Source: Synechococcus sp. PCC 6312
GTDB lineage: Bacteria > Cyanobacteriota > Cyanobacteriia > Thermosynechococcales > Thermosynechococcaceae
Assembly: GCF_000316685.1 (NCBI RefSeq)
Contig: NC_019680.1
Location: 3,605,407 to 3,669,406, forward strand
Direction of reading: 5' to 3'
Length of the DNA stretch: 64,000 nt
Below, one piece after another: positions 42,807 to 52,375 of the stretch (its first letter is position 1; each line of letters begins with the position of its first letter). The notes under the pieces are model-generated. The model was not told where the DNA came from. It ran no database searches and saw only the letters and a program-made list of their open reading frames with translations. A program made the translations under genes and the position numbers.

Positions 42807-45176
42807 ATGGTATTTTGGCAGCACTTGGCCTCAGAGACTCCCCCAGGCCCCTTCATCAGTGCAATTAAGTCTCTCCATCCAGAAGCGGGAAACTCTACCG
42901 CCCAAGTGTTATGGCAGCGGGGGTGGCGCAATATCGCAGCGATTAAGTCTTTCTTATTTCCTGAGAACTACGAACCAACATCGGCGTTTGCCTTTGCGGA
43001 AATGTCCCAAGCAGTAGAACGGATTGCCCAGGCCCGGGCCGACCAAGAGAAGCTGGCGATTTGGGGGGATTTTGATGCGGATGGGATGACAGCCACGGCG
43101 GTGTTATGGGAGGGGTTGGGGCAGTTTTTTCGGCAAAATGAGCAGCTTGTCTATTACATCCCAAATCGGTTGACAGAATCTCACGGGTTATCCATGACCG
43201 GCCTTGCCCAACTCCAGGCCCAGGGATGTACCTTGATTATTACCTGTGACACGGGCAGCACCAATCTAGCTGAAATTCGCCATGCAACCGGCCTGGGAAT
43301 GGATGTGATTATCACGGATCACCATACCCTGCCTCCCTATCGGCCCAATGTCACCGCCATCATCAACCCGAGAGAATTTCCTGACGACCATCCCCTCCAC
43401 CATTTATCTGGTGTGGCCGTGGCCTATAAACTGATTGAGGCCTTGTATGCCAAATTTCCGGAGATTCCCCAAGGCCCCCTGGAAGCGTACTTGGATTTGG
43501 TAGCGATTGGTTTAATTGCCGACTTAGTCGAACTCAGAGGAGATTGTCGGTATTTAGCCCAACGGGGAATTGAGCAGTTAAAGGATCAGCAGCGTCCGGG
43601 TGTAAAAGCCTTACTTGCAAATGCCCGTAAGAGAGGAGATCGCCCCACCGATATTAGTTTTGGCCTGGGGCCACGGATTAATGCCGTTAGTCGGATTTAT
43701 GGGGATGCCGGACTCTGTGTCGAGTTGTTGACGACCCGAGATCCCAAACGGGCCGAGGAATTAGCCCAGGCCGCTGAGTTAGCCAATGATCGCCGCAAAG
43801 CACTTCAAAAAACCATCATTAAACAAGCTGAAAAAGAAATTTCCCGCTTAGATTTATCCACCACCTATGTGATTGTCCTGATGCACCCCCAATGGTCAGT
43901 GGGCCTAGTCGGTGTGGCGGCAGGGCAATTGGCCAAGAAATATGGGCGACCAGTGATTTTATTGCGAGCAGAAGGATTAGACCTTGGTGATGAGGATGGT
44001 GCGGATCTAGATTTTGAATCTGCCCCCTTTAATCCTCAAGCAGATGGAAATTCACCCCCAGACTTGGCCATGGGTTCGGCTCGCTCCATTGGGGGCCTGG
44101 ATTTCTATGAGCTACTCAATCAACACCTACATCTGTTCCATCGTTTTGGGGGCCATCCCTTTGCCGCTGGTTTGAGCTTACCCATTCAAAATGTGCCACT
44201 TTTGCGAGAAGCCTTAAACCAGACCTTGGGGCAACAATGGGGCGGACAACCACCGGCTGAACCTGCCATTCAGATTGATTTAGATGTCACCGTTGCTGAA
44301 CTCGGGCCCAGGCTATTTCGGGAGTTAAAATTACTGGAACCCTATGATGGCCTGGGAAATCCAGCGGTCACGTTGCGGGTACGGGGTGTGGAAATTCTCA
44401 AACCTTGGCGCAATGGCCTGAAAGATATTCAAGGGCAGTCCCAGAACTATAGCTTTGTCACCTTTACAATAGTTGACCCAGAATCGCGACATCAGGCGGC
44501 GGGCATCTGGTGGGATCATCAACCCGAAGATATTCCCCTTGGACTTTGTGACCTCGTGGGAGAATTGAACTTTAACACCAAAGACAAGAAATATGTTTTT
44601 CAAGTCAATGATCTGCAACCTGCCCCCTATGCCAATGTTCTCCTGAGCCACGCCGCCCGGCTGGAAATTTTAGATTATCGCTATCGCCCCACCCCACCCT
44701 TACCAGAAACGGTCTTAACCCTAGAGACTCCCCCCCAAACTTGGGCAGAATGGCGCCAATGGCTCTCCCAGGCCTGGACGACTGCCACCCCCTTAGCCCT
44801 GATCTATGGCCACCCACCCCGCACCACTCCCACCCAGGCCTGGCAACGGTTAATTGGGATCACTAAACATCTCAGCCGCACCGGAGCCAAAATTAGTCTA
44901 GGTCGCCTCCAAACCGAACTGGGCATTAGTGAATTAGCCTTGACCAGGGGCCTGGATACGTTAACTGCCTTGGGAGTCGAGATTTTTGTTTATCCGCAGC
45001 CCGAACAGCCCCAGGCTCACCCGGCCATCAGTTGTCGCTATCCGCAAGCAATTTCTCGCAACGCCCAGGCCGTAGAGCAGTTTGCCCTCACCATTGCCGA
45101 AGAACAGTTTCGCCGCCATTATCTGGCCCAAGTCCCGACCCCGACCCTCCGGCAAGTGGCTGGGCAATCCGATTAA
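42807..45176 (+). CDS. recJ: Single-stranded-DNA-specific exonuclease RecJ
   Basis: RecJ degrades single-stranded DNA 5' to 3' in mismatch repair, base excision repair and RecF-pathway recombination. The 789-residue protein has the DHH phosphoesterase motifs: IWGDFDADGMTAT (motif I), a Asp in ITCDTGS (II), TDHHTLP (III) and AIGLIADLVEL (IV, Asp). The DHHA1 domain follows with GSARSIGGLDFYELLNQH and HRFGGHPFAAGLSL. The last 250 residues are a further OB-like part and an extension not seen in E. coli RecJ, ending near a helix-turn-helix-like region (RLQTELGISELALTRGLDTL). It is monocistronic-looking and follows the Rpn gene. GGGAG precedes the ATG by 11 bases. Confidence 0.93.
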   Translation: MVFWQHLASETPPGPFISAIKSLHPEAGNSTAQVLWQRGWRNIAAIKSFLFPENYEPTSAFAFAEMSQAVERIAQARADQEKLAIWGDFDADGMTATAVLWEGLGQFFRQNEQLVYYIPNRLTESHGLSMTGLAQLQAQGCTLIITCDTGSTNLAEIRHATGLGMDVIITDHHTLPPYRPNVTAIINPREFPDDHPLHHLSGVAVAYKLIEALYAKFPEIPQGPLEAYLDLVAIGLIADLVELRGDCRYLAQRGIEQLKDQQRPGVKALLANARKRGDRPTDISFGLGPRINAVSRIYGDAGLCVELLTTRDPKRAEELAQAAELANDRRKALQKTIIKQAEKEISRLDLSTTYVIVLMHPQWSVGLVGVAAGQLAKKYGRPVILLRAEGLDLGDEDGADLDFESAPFNPQADGNSPPDLAMGSARSIGGLDFYELLNQHLHLFHRFGGHPFAAGLSLPIQNVPLLREALNQTLGQQWGGQPPAEPAIQIDLDVTVAELGPRLFRELKLLEPYDGLGNPAVTLRVRGVEILKPWRNGLKDIQGQSQNYSFVTFTIVDPESRHQAAGIWWDHQPEDIPLGLCDLVGELNFNTKDKKYVFQVNDLQPAPYANVLLSHAARLEILDYRYRPTPPLPETVLTLETPPQTWAEWRQWLSQAWTTATPLALIYGHPPRTTPTQAWQRLIGITKHLSRTGAKISLGRLQTELGISELALTRGLDTLTALGVEIFVYPQPEQPQAHPAISCRYPQAISRNAQAVEQFALTIAEEQFRRHYLAQVPTPTLRQVAGQSD

Positions 45177-45295
45177 AGTTCTCAAATGTTCAACATCCTA
45201 CCCGTCATAGTCCCTCAGGAATTAGGCAGGATAGAAGCAGCCCGCGTTTAGACGCTTGGTTTATAGATCATCAGTTGTTCGTAGAGTGGTAGGAA

Positions 45296-48241
45296 ATGAC
45301 CGTAATTGCCCCGCCTCCCCTGACATCGAAAACGCAACGATGGCCGAAAGGAATCCTGGTTGGCCTGCTGAGCCTGACTATTTTGGGGCTGATTTATCTG
45401 GGCTGTCGAGTTGTAGCTGAATCCCTCTGGTTTCAGGAATTGGGCTACTTATCTGTGCTTTGGCGGCGCTGGCTGACCCAATTCGGCTTTCTGGGCCTGG
45501 GCCTGGTGGGGGGATTGGTCTTTTTGGGCTTAAACAGTGGCCTGGCCTATCGATTACGCGAGCAAACGCCCCGCTCTGGGACACGCTATTTAGGGTTGCA
45601 GGGACTCTTGCCCTTAAGCTTGGGCCTGGCCTTAGTCACGATTGCTCTAGTTGAACATACGGTAGTGGTCTCCTTAGCCTTTAATTCCCAGGCCCAGGCA
45701 AGTTTGGCCATTAATCCCCTCCTGCCCCAGTTTGATTTGACTGCGGTGATCACGATTGTTGGAGGCTGGTTCCAAAATCCCCTCTATCTCTGTCTTGTCT
45801 TGTTGGCGGCTGTCGGCTGTCTTGTCCAACCCTTTTGGGGCTATCGGCTGGTGGCCATTGGGCAAAGCTTGGGACTGGCCTGGTTAGGGCGGAATCATTG
45901 GGCCATTGTTCTCCAGGCCTGGCAACGGACAAACTTTAGTCAAATTGATCCCCTGTTTCATCAAGACATTGGCTTTTATATTTTTACCCTGCCCTTTTGG
46001 GAATGGATCCGCTTTGTCCTCACTGCCTTGATGATTTCTGCCCTCGCCGGAGTCACCTTAATTTATCTGTTGGCCGGAGATAGCCTCAGTCTTGGTCAGT
46101 TTACGGGGTTTAATCGGGCCCAACGGCAGCATATCCAGGCCCTCGCCGGTGGGTTTTGTTTCTGTTTAGCCCTAAGTTTTTGGTTAGAGCGTTATAAACT
46201 CCTCTATTCCCCGCAGGGAGTCACCTTTGGGGCCAGTTATACGGATATTAGAATTACCCTTCCTCTCTATACCCTCTTTGCTGTTTTTACCTTGGGGGTG
46301 GGGATTATCCTGCTCTGGTCAGCAATCCGGCGGGGTGGGAAAGGGCAAATTCGGCTGGCCCCCGCATCCCCTTGGTTATTGCGAACCGTGACGGGCTATG
46401 CCTGTTTAATTTTTATCATTGGTCAAATTCTCCCCAACCTGGCCCAGGCCCTGATTGTCCAACCGAACGAACTGGAACGAGAACTGCCCTATATCCAGCG
46501 CACGATTGATTTCACTCGTCAGGCCTATAACTTGGAAACTGTTTATGCAGAACCCTTCCAACCGGAAAATAATCTCACGGCCCAAGCCCTCGCTGACAAT
46601 GCCCCCACGGTGCGGAATATTCGCCTCTGGGATACTCGCCCTCTTTTAGAAACCAATCGCCAACTCCAACAACTGCGCTCCTATTACCGCTTTCCCGATG
46701 CCTTTATCGATCGCTACCAGATCAGTGCCCAGGCCGACCCCACTTCAACAAATCCCAACTCCGATCAAGAAGTCCGCCAAGTCCTCACCGCCGCCCGGGA
46801 GTTAGATTACACCGCCGTCCCCAGCCAGGCCCAAAGTTGGATCAATGAACATCTGGTGTTTACCCACGGCTATGGCTTTACCATGAGTCCCGTCAATGTA
46901 GCGGGTGAGGGAGGGCTGCCGAAATACTTTGTCCAAGATATTGTTAGTGGTTCCCAGGGCGGTTTAGTGACGGCCAATCCAGCCATCGCCAATAGTATTC
47001 CCATTGGTTTTCCCCGGATTTATTACGGACAAATTACGGATACCCATGTCCTGGCCCCCTCCAATGTCCCGGAATTGGACTATCCAACGGGGAATGACAA
47101 TGCCTATAACCACTATCAAGGACGAGGAGGCGTTCCAGTGGGGGCATTCTGGCAACGGTTGGTGATGTCTGTTTATTTCCACGACTGGCAACTGTTGTTA
47201 ACTCCCAATATCAACCGAGAAACCAAGGCTCTCTTTCGCCGCAACATCATGACGCGGGTGCAAACCTTGGCCCCCTTTTTGCGCTTTGATCAGCAGCCCT
47301 ATTTAGTCATTGCCGATACCCGCCCCGAGGCTGCCATTGATGTGGAGTCGCCCCATGAATCAGAGCCAAATTTCTTGTACTGGGTCATTGATGCCTATAC
47401 TGTCAGCCGTTACTATCCCTACTCTGATCCGGGGGAGGAGCCGTTTAACTATATTCGCAATTCCGTCAAGGTGGTCGTGGATGCCTATCATGGTTCGGTG
47501 CGCTTCTATATCATGGACAATTCCGATCCCTTGATTCAAACCTGGTCGAAGATTTTTCCGAACCTCTTTTATCCCGTTGACCAAATGCCGCCGCGTCTGG
47601 CCGCCCATCTTCGCTATCCGGTGGATCTGTTCCAGGCCCAGTCTCAGAAACTTTTGCGCTATCACATGACCGATCCGGTGGTGTTTTACAGTCAGGAAGA
47701 CCAATGGCAAATTCCCCAGGAAATCTATGGTAACGATCCCCAGGCCGTCAAGCCCTATTACCTGATCATGCGGCTACCCAGTGGGAATCAGGAGGAGTTT
47801 ATTTTGCTCTATCCCTTTACGCCCCTAAATCGCCCCAATCTGGTGGCCTGGTTAGCGGCTCGCTCAGATCACGATCAATATGGGAAGCTACTCCTCTACA
47901 CCTTTCCAAAACAAGAATTGGTCTTTGGCCCCCAACAAGTTGAAGCTCGAATTAACCAAGACCCAACCATTTCCCAACAAATCTCCCTCTGGAATCGGGC
48001 TGGCTCACGTTCATTGCAAGGGAATTTACTGATTATTCCGATTGAACGCTCGTTACTCTATGTCGAACCCCTTTACCTGGAAGCCAGTCAGAATAGTTTG
48101 CCGATTTTAGCGCGAGTGATTCTCATGTTTAATCAACAAATTGTCATGGCAGAAACCTTGGATCAGGGCCTGGAGAAGCTCTTTCCTGGCTTTGTAAACT
48201 ACAACAATCCAGATCAACTCACCATTAGTAATCAGCAGTAA
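45296..48241 (+). CDS. UPF0182 family membrane protein
   Basis: A 981-residue protein of the UPF0182 family, present in most cyanobacteria and actinobacteria, function unknown. The N-terminal third contains about seven membrane helices (at roughly 22-42, 58-80, 100-125, 150-180, 225-250, 275-295 and 310-345). Another is near 360, and the C-terminal 600 residues form a soluble part with conserved motifs: YIQRTIDFTRQAYNL, LWDTRPLLETNRQLQQLRSYYRF, VFTHGYGFTMSPVN and FPNLFYPVDQMP. The family length of about 900-1000 residues fits, so it appears complete. The start ATG at 45296 follows GGTAGGAA closely. It is not next to any gene that reveals a role. Confidence 0.9.
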   Translation: MTVIAPPPLTSKTQRWPKGILVGLLSLTILGLIYLGCRVVAESLWFQELGYLSVLWRRWLTQFGFLGLGLVGGLVFLGLNSGLAYRLREQTPRSGTRYLGLQGLLPLSLGLALVTIALVEHTVVVSLAFNSQAQASLAINPLLPQFDLTAVITIVGGWFQNPLYLCLVLLAAVGCLVQPFWGYRLVAIGQSLGLAWLGRNHWAIVLQAWQRTNFSQIDPLFHQDIGFYIFTLPFWEWIRFVLTALMISALAGVTLIYLLAGDSLSLGQFTGFNRAQRQHIQALAGGFCFCLALSFWLERYKLLYSPQGVTFGASYTDIRITLPLYTLFAVFTLGVGIILLWSAIRRGGKGQIRLAPASPWLLRTVTGYACLIFIIGQILPNLAQALIVQPNELERELPYIQRTIDFTRQAYNLETVYAEPFQPENNLTAQALADNAPTVRNIRLWDTRPLLETNRQLQQLRSYYRFPDAFIDRYQISAQADPTSTNPNSDQEVRQVLTAARELDYTAVPSQAQSWINEHLVFTHGYGFTMSPVNVAGEGGLPKYFVQDIVSGSQGGLVTANPAIANSIPIGFPRIYYGQITDTHVLAPSNVPELDYPTGNDNAYNHYQGRGGVPVGAFWQRLVMSVYFHDWQLLLTPNINRETKALFRRNIMTRVQTLAPFLRFDQQPYLVIADTRPEAAIDVESPHESEPNFLYWVIDAYTVSRYYPYSDPGEEPFNYIRNSVKVVVDAYHGSVRFYIMDNSDPLIQTWSKIFPNLFYPVDQMPPRLAAHLRYPVDLFQAQSQKLLRYHMTDPVVFYSQEDQWQIPQEIYGNDPQAVKPYYLIMRLPSGNQEEFILLYPFTPLNRPNLVAWLAARSDHDQYGKLLLYTFPKQELVFGPQQVEARINQDPTISQQISLWNRAGSRSLQGNLLIIPIERSLLYVEPLYLEASQNSLPILARVILMFNQQIVMAETLDQGLEKLFPGFVNYNNPDQLTISNQQ

Positions 48242-48396
48242 TCATCATGGCAAAACAGAATAACTTGTTCACCCTGCCGAGCATACTCCTACTCCCTGCA
48301 GTGTGTTGCGACTTTATTTAATTTACTGAGGTTGTTCCGAACTGACTGCTTGAGACTGCCGCAATGAGTTCTCTGATCTTCCATTCCGGTCTTGAG

Positions 48397-49185
48397 CTAG
48401 GGAATTGGGGCAGGTGATTGGGCAAAGGCAGCAGTGTCGGGAAATTGAATCTGCCAATCCTGCATGAGTTGGACTTGAACCACCGGATTCCGAAATTGCC
48501 CAGCTAGGAGATGCCCACCACTTTTTTTATCTTTGGTTAAACCATGAAAATGATATCCAGCCGCATTGATTCCTTGCATATTCTGGGGCAGGCGGAACCC
48601 GACTAAGGTAGCTGAGACTTGCTCAAAATTAAACAGGGTTTGCTGTTTGACGACTGCGGCTAGGGTTGGGTAGGGCGGGGTCTGGCCTGGGACACTTCGG
48701 AATTGCAATTGGGGGAATTGGCCTTCAATCGCTAGGGCATAGGGATAGTTGAGACTGGGTAATTTTTGATCTAAGGCCGTTTGTAACTCGGTGTAGGTAA
48801 AAGTTCCGGGCAGGATAATTTTTTGGGTGGGCTTAAACTGGGTAACAACAGCAAAGGGAGTCTGGCTTTGATCACTGACAGGTAAAACTGCGCCATCACG
48901 TTTGACTTGATAAAACTGATTGTCCAGGCCGATCAGTTCTCCATCCAGGCCCGCAAAAGTGCCCAAACCAAAATCCCCATGTCGCCGCAACTCTCGAAAA
49001 CTGATCGCCCCCTCAAACACCCCGGCACTTAAAGCATCCAAGGTCGAAACCTGAAATCCCCGACTGACCGGATGAGCTACACCTAAGGACACCAAAGGGA
49101 CGCAAACCGCCAGGAAAATTCCCAACCACAACCCCCTGCGAAATGGTCGAAGTAATCTGCCGGAAATGAAAGAGCGAGAATTCAT
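48397..49185 (-). CDS. budA: Acetolactate decarboxylase with N-terminal membrane/signal segment
   Basis: A 262-residue alpha-acetolactate decarboxylase homologue, the enzyme that makes acetoin from acetolactate. An Arg-rich start and hydrophobic stretch (about 14-38, RRGLWLGIFLAVCVPLVSLG) suggest a signal peptide or membrane anchor. The enzyme domain has EGAISFRELRRHGDFGLGTFAGLDGE. The zinc-binding cluster near the end, AGYHFHGLTKDKKSGGHLL, supplies the His residues typical of the family. Its ATG overlaps the stop of the upstream O-methyltransferase (ATGA at 49182-49185), so they are one operon. No acetolactate synthase is close, so the acetolactate would come from the valine pathway. The exported location, inferred from the leader, is unusual for a metabolic enzyme. 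Confidence 0.87.
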   Translation of the reverse strand: MNSRSFISGRLLRPFRRGLWLGIFLAVCVPLVSLGVAHPVSRGFQVSTLDALSAGVFEGAISFRELRRHGDFGLGTFAGLDGELIGLDNQFYQVKRDGAVLPVSDQSQTPFAVVTQFKPTQKIILPGTFTYTELQTALDQKLPSLNYPYALAIEGQFPQLQFRSVPGQTPPYPTLAAVVKQQTLFNFEQVSATLVGFRLPQNMQGINAAGYHFHGLTKDKKSGGHLLAGQFRNPVVQVQLMQDWQIQFPDTAAFAQSPAPIP

Positions 49186-50246
49186 GACAGTCGCATCCCT
49201 TCAATAACGCTGACAATGCCGTGGGTGGGAACAATTCGAGTTAACTTGAATCCAGCTTGGGCAAACAGGGCCTGGAATTCTGCCGCAGTCCGTTCTTTAC
49301 CACCGGGACACATGACTAACATATTCACATCGAGGAACTTGCCAATAAAGGGATCATTGCCGGGGGGTATCACTTGCTCAACCACCAAAACTTTACCGTT
49401 GGCGGCCATGGCCTGGTGACATTGCTTGAGAATGGCAATAGCGCGTTGATCATCCCAATCATGAATGATGTGTTTGAGGATATAGGCATCGGCTCCGGCG
49501 GGGACTGATTCAAAAAAGCTGCCACTCACCAACTGACATCGCTCACTCACCGGACTATCTGCAATGTGGGATTTTGCTCGCTCAATCACGTCAGGCATAT
49601 CAAATAAAGTGCCGGTCATGGTGGGGTTGGCCTGGAGAATGGCTGTGAGTAAACTCCCTTGCCCGCCGGCCACATCAACTAAGCTCTTGATTCCAGAAAA
49701 ATCATAGTCTGATATTACTCCCGCAATTTCCGGGCTGGAGAAACTAGTCATGGCGCGGTCAAAGATGTTGGCAGCTTCCGGATTTTGACCATAGTAGTCA
49801 AAGATATTCATGCCGAAACGGTCTTGGAAGCTACTGTCACCCGTTTTAATGGCATGGAGAATGTTGCCCCAACTGCCATAGTGTTCCTGATCGCCCATCA
49901 TGATCGAGGCATCCCGAACGGAACCAGGGACATCACTGCGGAGAAAGGTCGCCAGGGGAGTTATGGCAAAGGTACTGGGTTTAGTTTCCGCAAAGATGCC
50001 CACACTGGCCAAGGCCCGCAACAGACGATAGAGAGAGGGTTCATGAGAGCCAGTGGCAGTGGCTAGTTCCGCACAATTCTTTTCACCTGTGCTTAAATGA
50101 TCCGCAAGACCCAATTTGGCTGCCGCAAAGATCGATTGAGACACCCAATATCCGGTGATCATTTGCATCAAAACCATTTGCGGCGGTGGGGAGGCCATAG
50201 ACTCTGCCATGGGGGATAAAGTCTCAGGCTCCGTTGCTGGTGTCAT
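49182..50246 (-). CDS. SAM-dependent O-methyltransferase
   Basis: A 354-residue class I methyltransferase of the plant-type/CrtF-like O-methyltransferase group. The N-terminal part is a winged-helix dimerisation domain (about 30-120) with MVLMQMITGYWVSQSIFAAAKLGLADHLS. The SAM site is SLVDVAGGQGSLLTAIL (about 190-206), followed by the LFDMPDVIERAK acidic loop. The catalytic base His-Asp is in LKHIIHDWDDQRA. The substrate (phenolic, carotenoid or polyketide hydroxyl) is not predictable. It directly precedes budA with an ATGA overlap. ATG at 50246 is used; a TTG 66 bases upstream would add a poorly conserved stretch. Promoter sequences are likely in the 301-base divergent spacer toward the YwqG-like gene. 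Confidence 0.85.
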   Translation of the reverse strand: MTPATEPETLSPMAESMASPPPQMVLMQMITGYWVSQSIFAAAKLGLADHLSTGEKNCAELATATGSHEPSLYRLLRALASVGIFAETKPSTFAITPLATFLRSDVPGSVRDASIMMGDQEHYGSWGNILHAIKTGDSSFQDRFGMNIFDYYGQNPEAANIFDRAMTSFSSPEIAGVISDYDFSGIKSLVDVAGGQGSLLTAILQANPTMTGTLFDMPDVIERAKSHIADSPVSERCQLVSGSFFESVPAGADAYILKHIIHDWDDQRAIAILKQCHQAMAANGKVLVVEQVIPPGNDPFIGKFLDVNMLVMCPGGKERTAAEFQALFAQAGFKLTRIVPTHGIVSVIEGMRLS

Positions 50247-50547
50247 GATTGTGGCTTTAAATTTAAAAGAGTGGCTTAAGAGTATCCTAAAGACCTTTGG
50301 TGATTGATACAAGACGGATAACTTTTGGGAATTTACCCGGACTTTAGCTCAATAAAAGCCCTCTCTCGCAAAGCTTTTCAGGAATTCCTGATTTTGGACT
50401 CAAGTTAATTATTTATTCAAGGTTTTTAATGTAGCTGAATTAAGTCACTGGCCATTGAATAGCAACTTTCCCGTCTAAAATTCTGATATGCCGATGTTTC
50501 TGCTCAGTTGAGTCGCTTGCCCAGGCCCGCAATCAGGTTTTTAACCC
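50247..50547. other. Divergent spacer with a 14-base perfect palindrome
   Basis: A 301-base gap between the methyltransferase and the YwqG-like gene, containing no supportable gene. At 50378-50391 lies TCAGGAATTCCTGA, a perfect 14-base palindrome roughly midway between the two starts, which is where an operator shared by divergent genes would lie. About four such 14-mers would be expected by chance in a window this size. Confidence 0.4.
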
Positions 50548-51420
50548 ATGTCTTCAACGATTATCAATGGTTTAGGGAATCCCCAATTGGCCCGAGTAGC
50601 TGATGCCTTAAAAAACTTGACCAGGCCTGGGATTCGGATCGACACAACCCCAATCACAGCTACAGAATTACCTCTGGGAGCATCTCGGATTGGCGGACGA
50701 CCCGATGTAAGCGAGGATTTTGCCTGGCCAGTTTGGGACGGTGACACCTTATCCTTTTTAGCTCAAATTAATCTCACGGACTTAGCGATCTTTCCGACTG
50801 CCAGTATTTTGCCCTCCAATGGCTGGCTTCTATTTTTTTATGATCAAAATCAACTGACATGGGGATTTGATCCAGAGGATCGAGGTAGTTGGGCTGTGAT
50901 TTATTTACCCCAGGCCAGTGAACCACTCCACCGCTGCGAGCTACTAAGTCAAGAACTCCAAGAGGAATTCTATGATCTTTGCTCCTTAAGTTTCTCAGAA
51001 AATCTAACCTTACCCCCCATTGATGCTATCGCCATCCAAAACCTCCAATTAACAGACCCCGAAAGAGTAACCTACTACGAGCTACTGGCTGAAATTTCTG
51101 AATCGGCGGGTGTTTGCCATCAAATCTTGGGGCATCCCTTGGCGATCCAGGGCGGTATGCAACTAGAGTGCCAATTTGCCGCACATGGCATTTACTGTGG
51201 GGATAGTTCTTACAGTACGGATAGTTCTGAGGAAGCCGATACCAAAATCCGAAACCTGATCCCTGGCGCAACAAACTGGCAACTGCTGTTCCAATTGGAT
51301 ACTGATGACAATACCAAGATGATGTGGGGAGACATGGGGCGGCTCTATTTTTGGTGTCAGGAAAGCGATATTCACGCCCAAAACTTTGACCAGGCCTGGA
51401 TGATTTTGCAATGTAGTTAA
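50548..51420 (+). CDS. YwqG family (DUF1963) protein
   Basis: A 290-residue soluble protein of the YwqG/DUF1963 family. Family features include SRIGGRPDVSEDFAWPVW near residues 46-63 and LSFLAQINLTDLA after it. Later motifs are LLFFYDQN, HQILGHPLAIQGGMQLEC, WQLLFQLDTDDNTKMMWGDMGRLYFWC and a C-terminal strand. The length is normal. The Bacillus relative YwqG has no settled function, and the family often appears beside toxin, immunity or secretion genes. This one precedes a VapBC-like pair but is separated by 178 bases, so linkage is only positional. ATG at 50548 is used, though no strong ribosome site is visible. Confidence 0.85.
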   Translation: MSSTIINGLGNPQLARVADALKNLTRPGIRIDTTPITATELPLGASRIGGRPDVSEDFAWPVWDGDTLSFLAQINLTDLAIFPTASILPSNGWLLFFYDQNQLTWGFDPEDRGSWAVIYLPQASEPLHRCELLSQELQEEFYDLCSLSFSENLTLPPIDAIAIQNLQLTDPERVTYYELLAEISESAGVCHQILGHPLAIQGGMQLECQFAAHGIYCGDSSYSTDSSEEADTKIRNLIPGATNWQLLFQLDTDDNTKMMWGDMGRLYFWCQESDIHAQNFDQAWMILQCS

Positions 51421-51598
51421 ATTGGGATGCTGATAAAGCCATGTCTCTGAGTGCATAAATTTCTTGCACATTACTATACCAGGCCATACTCCAAAACATC
51501 CTGACTCTTACTTTCATTGCATCTAATCCCTACAACTACCCCTGAGATGGGAATGCTAGAATCCTTACATATTTCTTACTGATTGCCAGACTGAAGTC

Positions 51599-51862
51599 AT
51601 GGATATCACTCGCTTATCCAGTAAAGGTCAAGTTATTATCCCCAAAGCTCTCCGCACGGCTCATCAATGGGAAGCGGGTCAAGAATTGATCGCGACTACT
51701 GTGGGTGATGGTATTCTCCTCAAGCCAAAGAAACCGTTTCCAGAAACAAGCTTGGCTCAAGTTGCTGGATGTTTAGCCTATGCAGGACAACCCAAAACCT
51801 TGGATGAACTAGAAGATGCAATTCGCCAGGGAGTTATGGAGCAGTGGGATGAACGCCGTTGA
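51599..51862 (+). CDS. AbrB/MazE-type antitoxin of a VapBC pair
   Basis: An 87-residue antitoxin. The N-terminal swapped-hairpin DNA-binding domain reads ITRLSSKGQVIIPKALR, then WEAGQELIATTVGDGILLKPK, the AbrB/SpoVT consensus. The C-terminal tail (LDELEDAIRQGVMEQWDERR) should wrap the toxin. Antitoxins of this kind bind their own promoter and neutralise a PIN ribonuclease. The toxin's ATG lies 14 bases before this gene's stop, so the two are translated together. The region before 51599 is the likely self-regulated promoter. Confidence 0.9.
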   Translation: MDITRLSSKGQVIIPKALRTAHQWEAGQELIATTVGDGILLKPKKPFPETSLAQVAGCLAYAGQPKTLDELEDAIRQGVMEQWDERR

Positions 51863-52238
51863 TACCAATATCCTTGTCCGCCTATTGACGAAAGATGATG
51901 AACTCCAGTTTCAACAAAGTCTGAGACTCTTTCAAGAACAAGTGATCTTTATTCCCGATACTGTGCTTCTGGAAACCGAATGGGTCTTACGCTTTGCCTA
52001 CCAATTTAAACCTGCTGACATTGGCCAGGCCTTTAGAACCCTTCTAGGGTTACCCAATGTTGAACTTACCAATGGACACTTGCTCCTCCAGGCCTTGCAA
52101 TGGCATGAGAATGGTTTAGATTTTGCTGATGCCTTGCACCTTGCCCAGAGCCAGGCCTGTTCTGGCCTTTACACATTTGATACAAAATTCATCAAGAAAG
52201 CTCAAGGACTGACGGCCTGTGATGTGCAGCAACCTTAA
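51849..52238 (+). CDS. PIN-domain toxin (VapC-like ribonuclease)
   Basis: A 129-residue PIN domain. All four acidic residues are present: Asp in VDTNILVRLL (residue 4), Glu in VLLETEWVLR, Asp in GLDFADALHLA and Asp in YTFDTKF. These bind Mg2+ or Mn2+ to cut RNA. Overlap of the start with the antitoxin gene by 14 bases matches VapBC coupling. The chosen ATG at 51849 gives the normal N-terminus; an upstream ATG at 51816 adds 11 residues in antitoxin frame space. The target RNA is unknown. Catalytic residues are intact, so the toxin is likely active. Confidence 0.9.
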   Translation: MNAVDTNILVRLLTKDDELQFQQSLRLFQEQVIFIPDTVLLETEWVLRFAYQFKPADIGQAFRTLLGLPNVELTNGHLLLQALQWHENGLDFADALHLAQSQACSGLYTFDTKFIKKAQGLTACDVQQP

Positions 52239-52375
52239 TATCAAAATTGATGCCATAGTTTCCATTTTGCAATGCAGCTAGAGGCCGGATAAGAAACATC
52301 CCTTGCAGAGGCATTACAAATCCTTTACAATCAAATCAGGCTTAAGCGGAATCATTACGAGTTTGGATTAAAACC

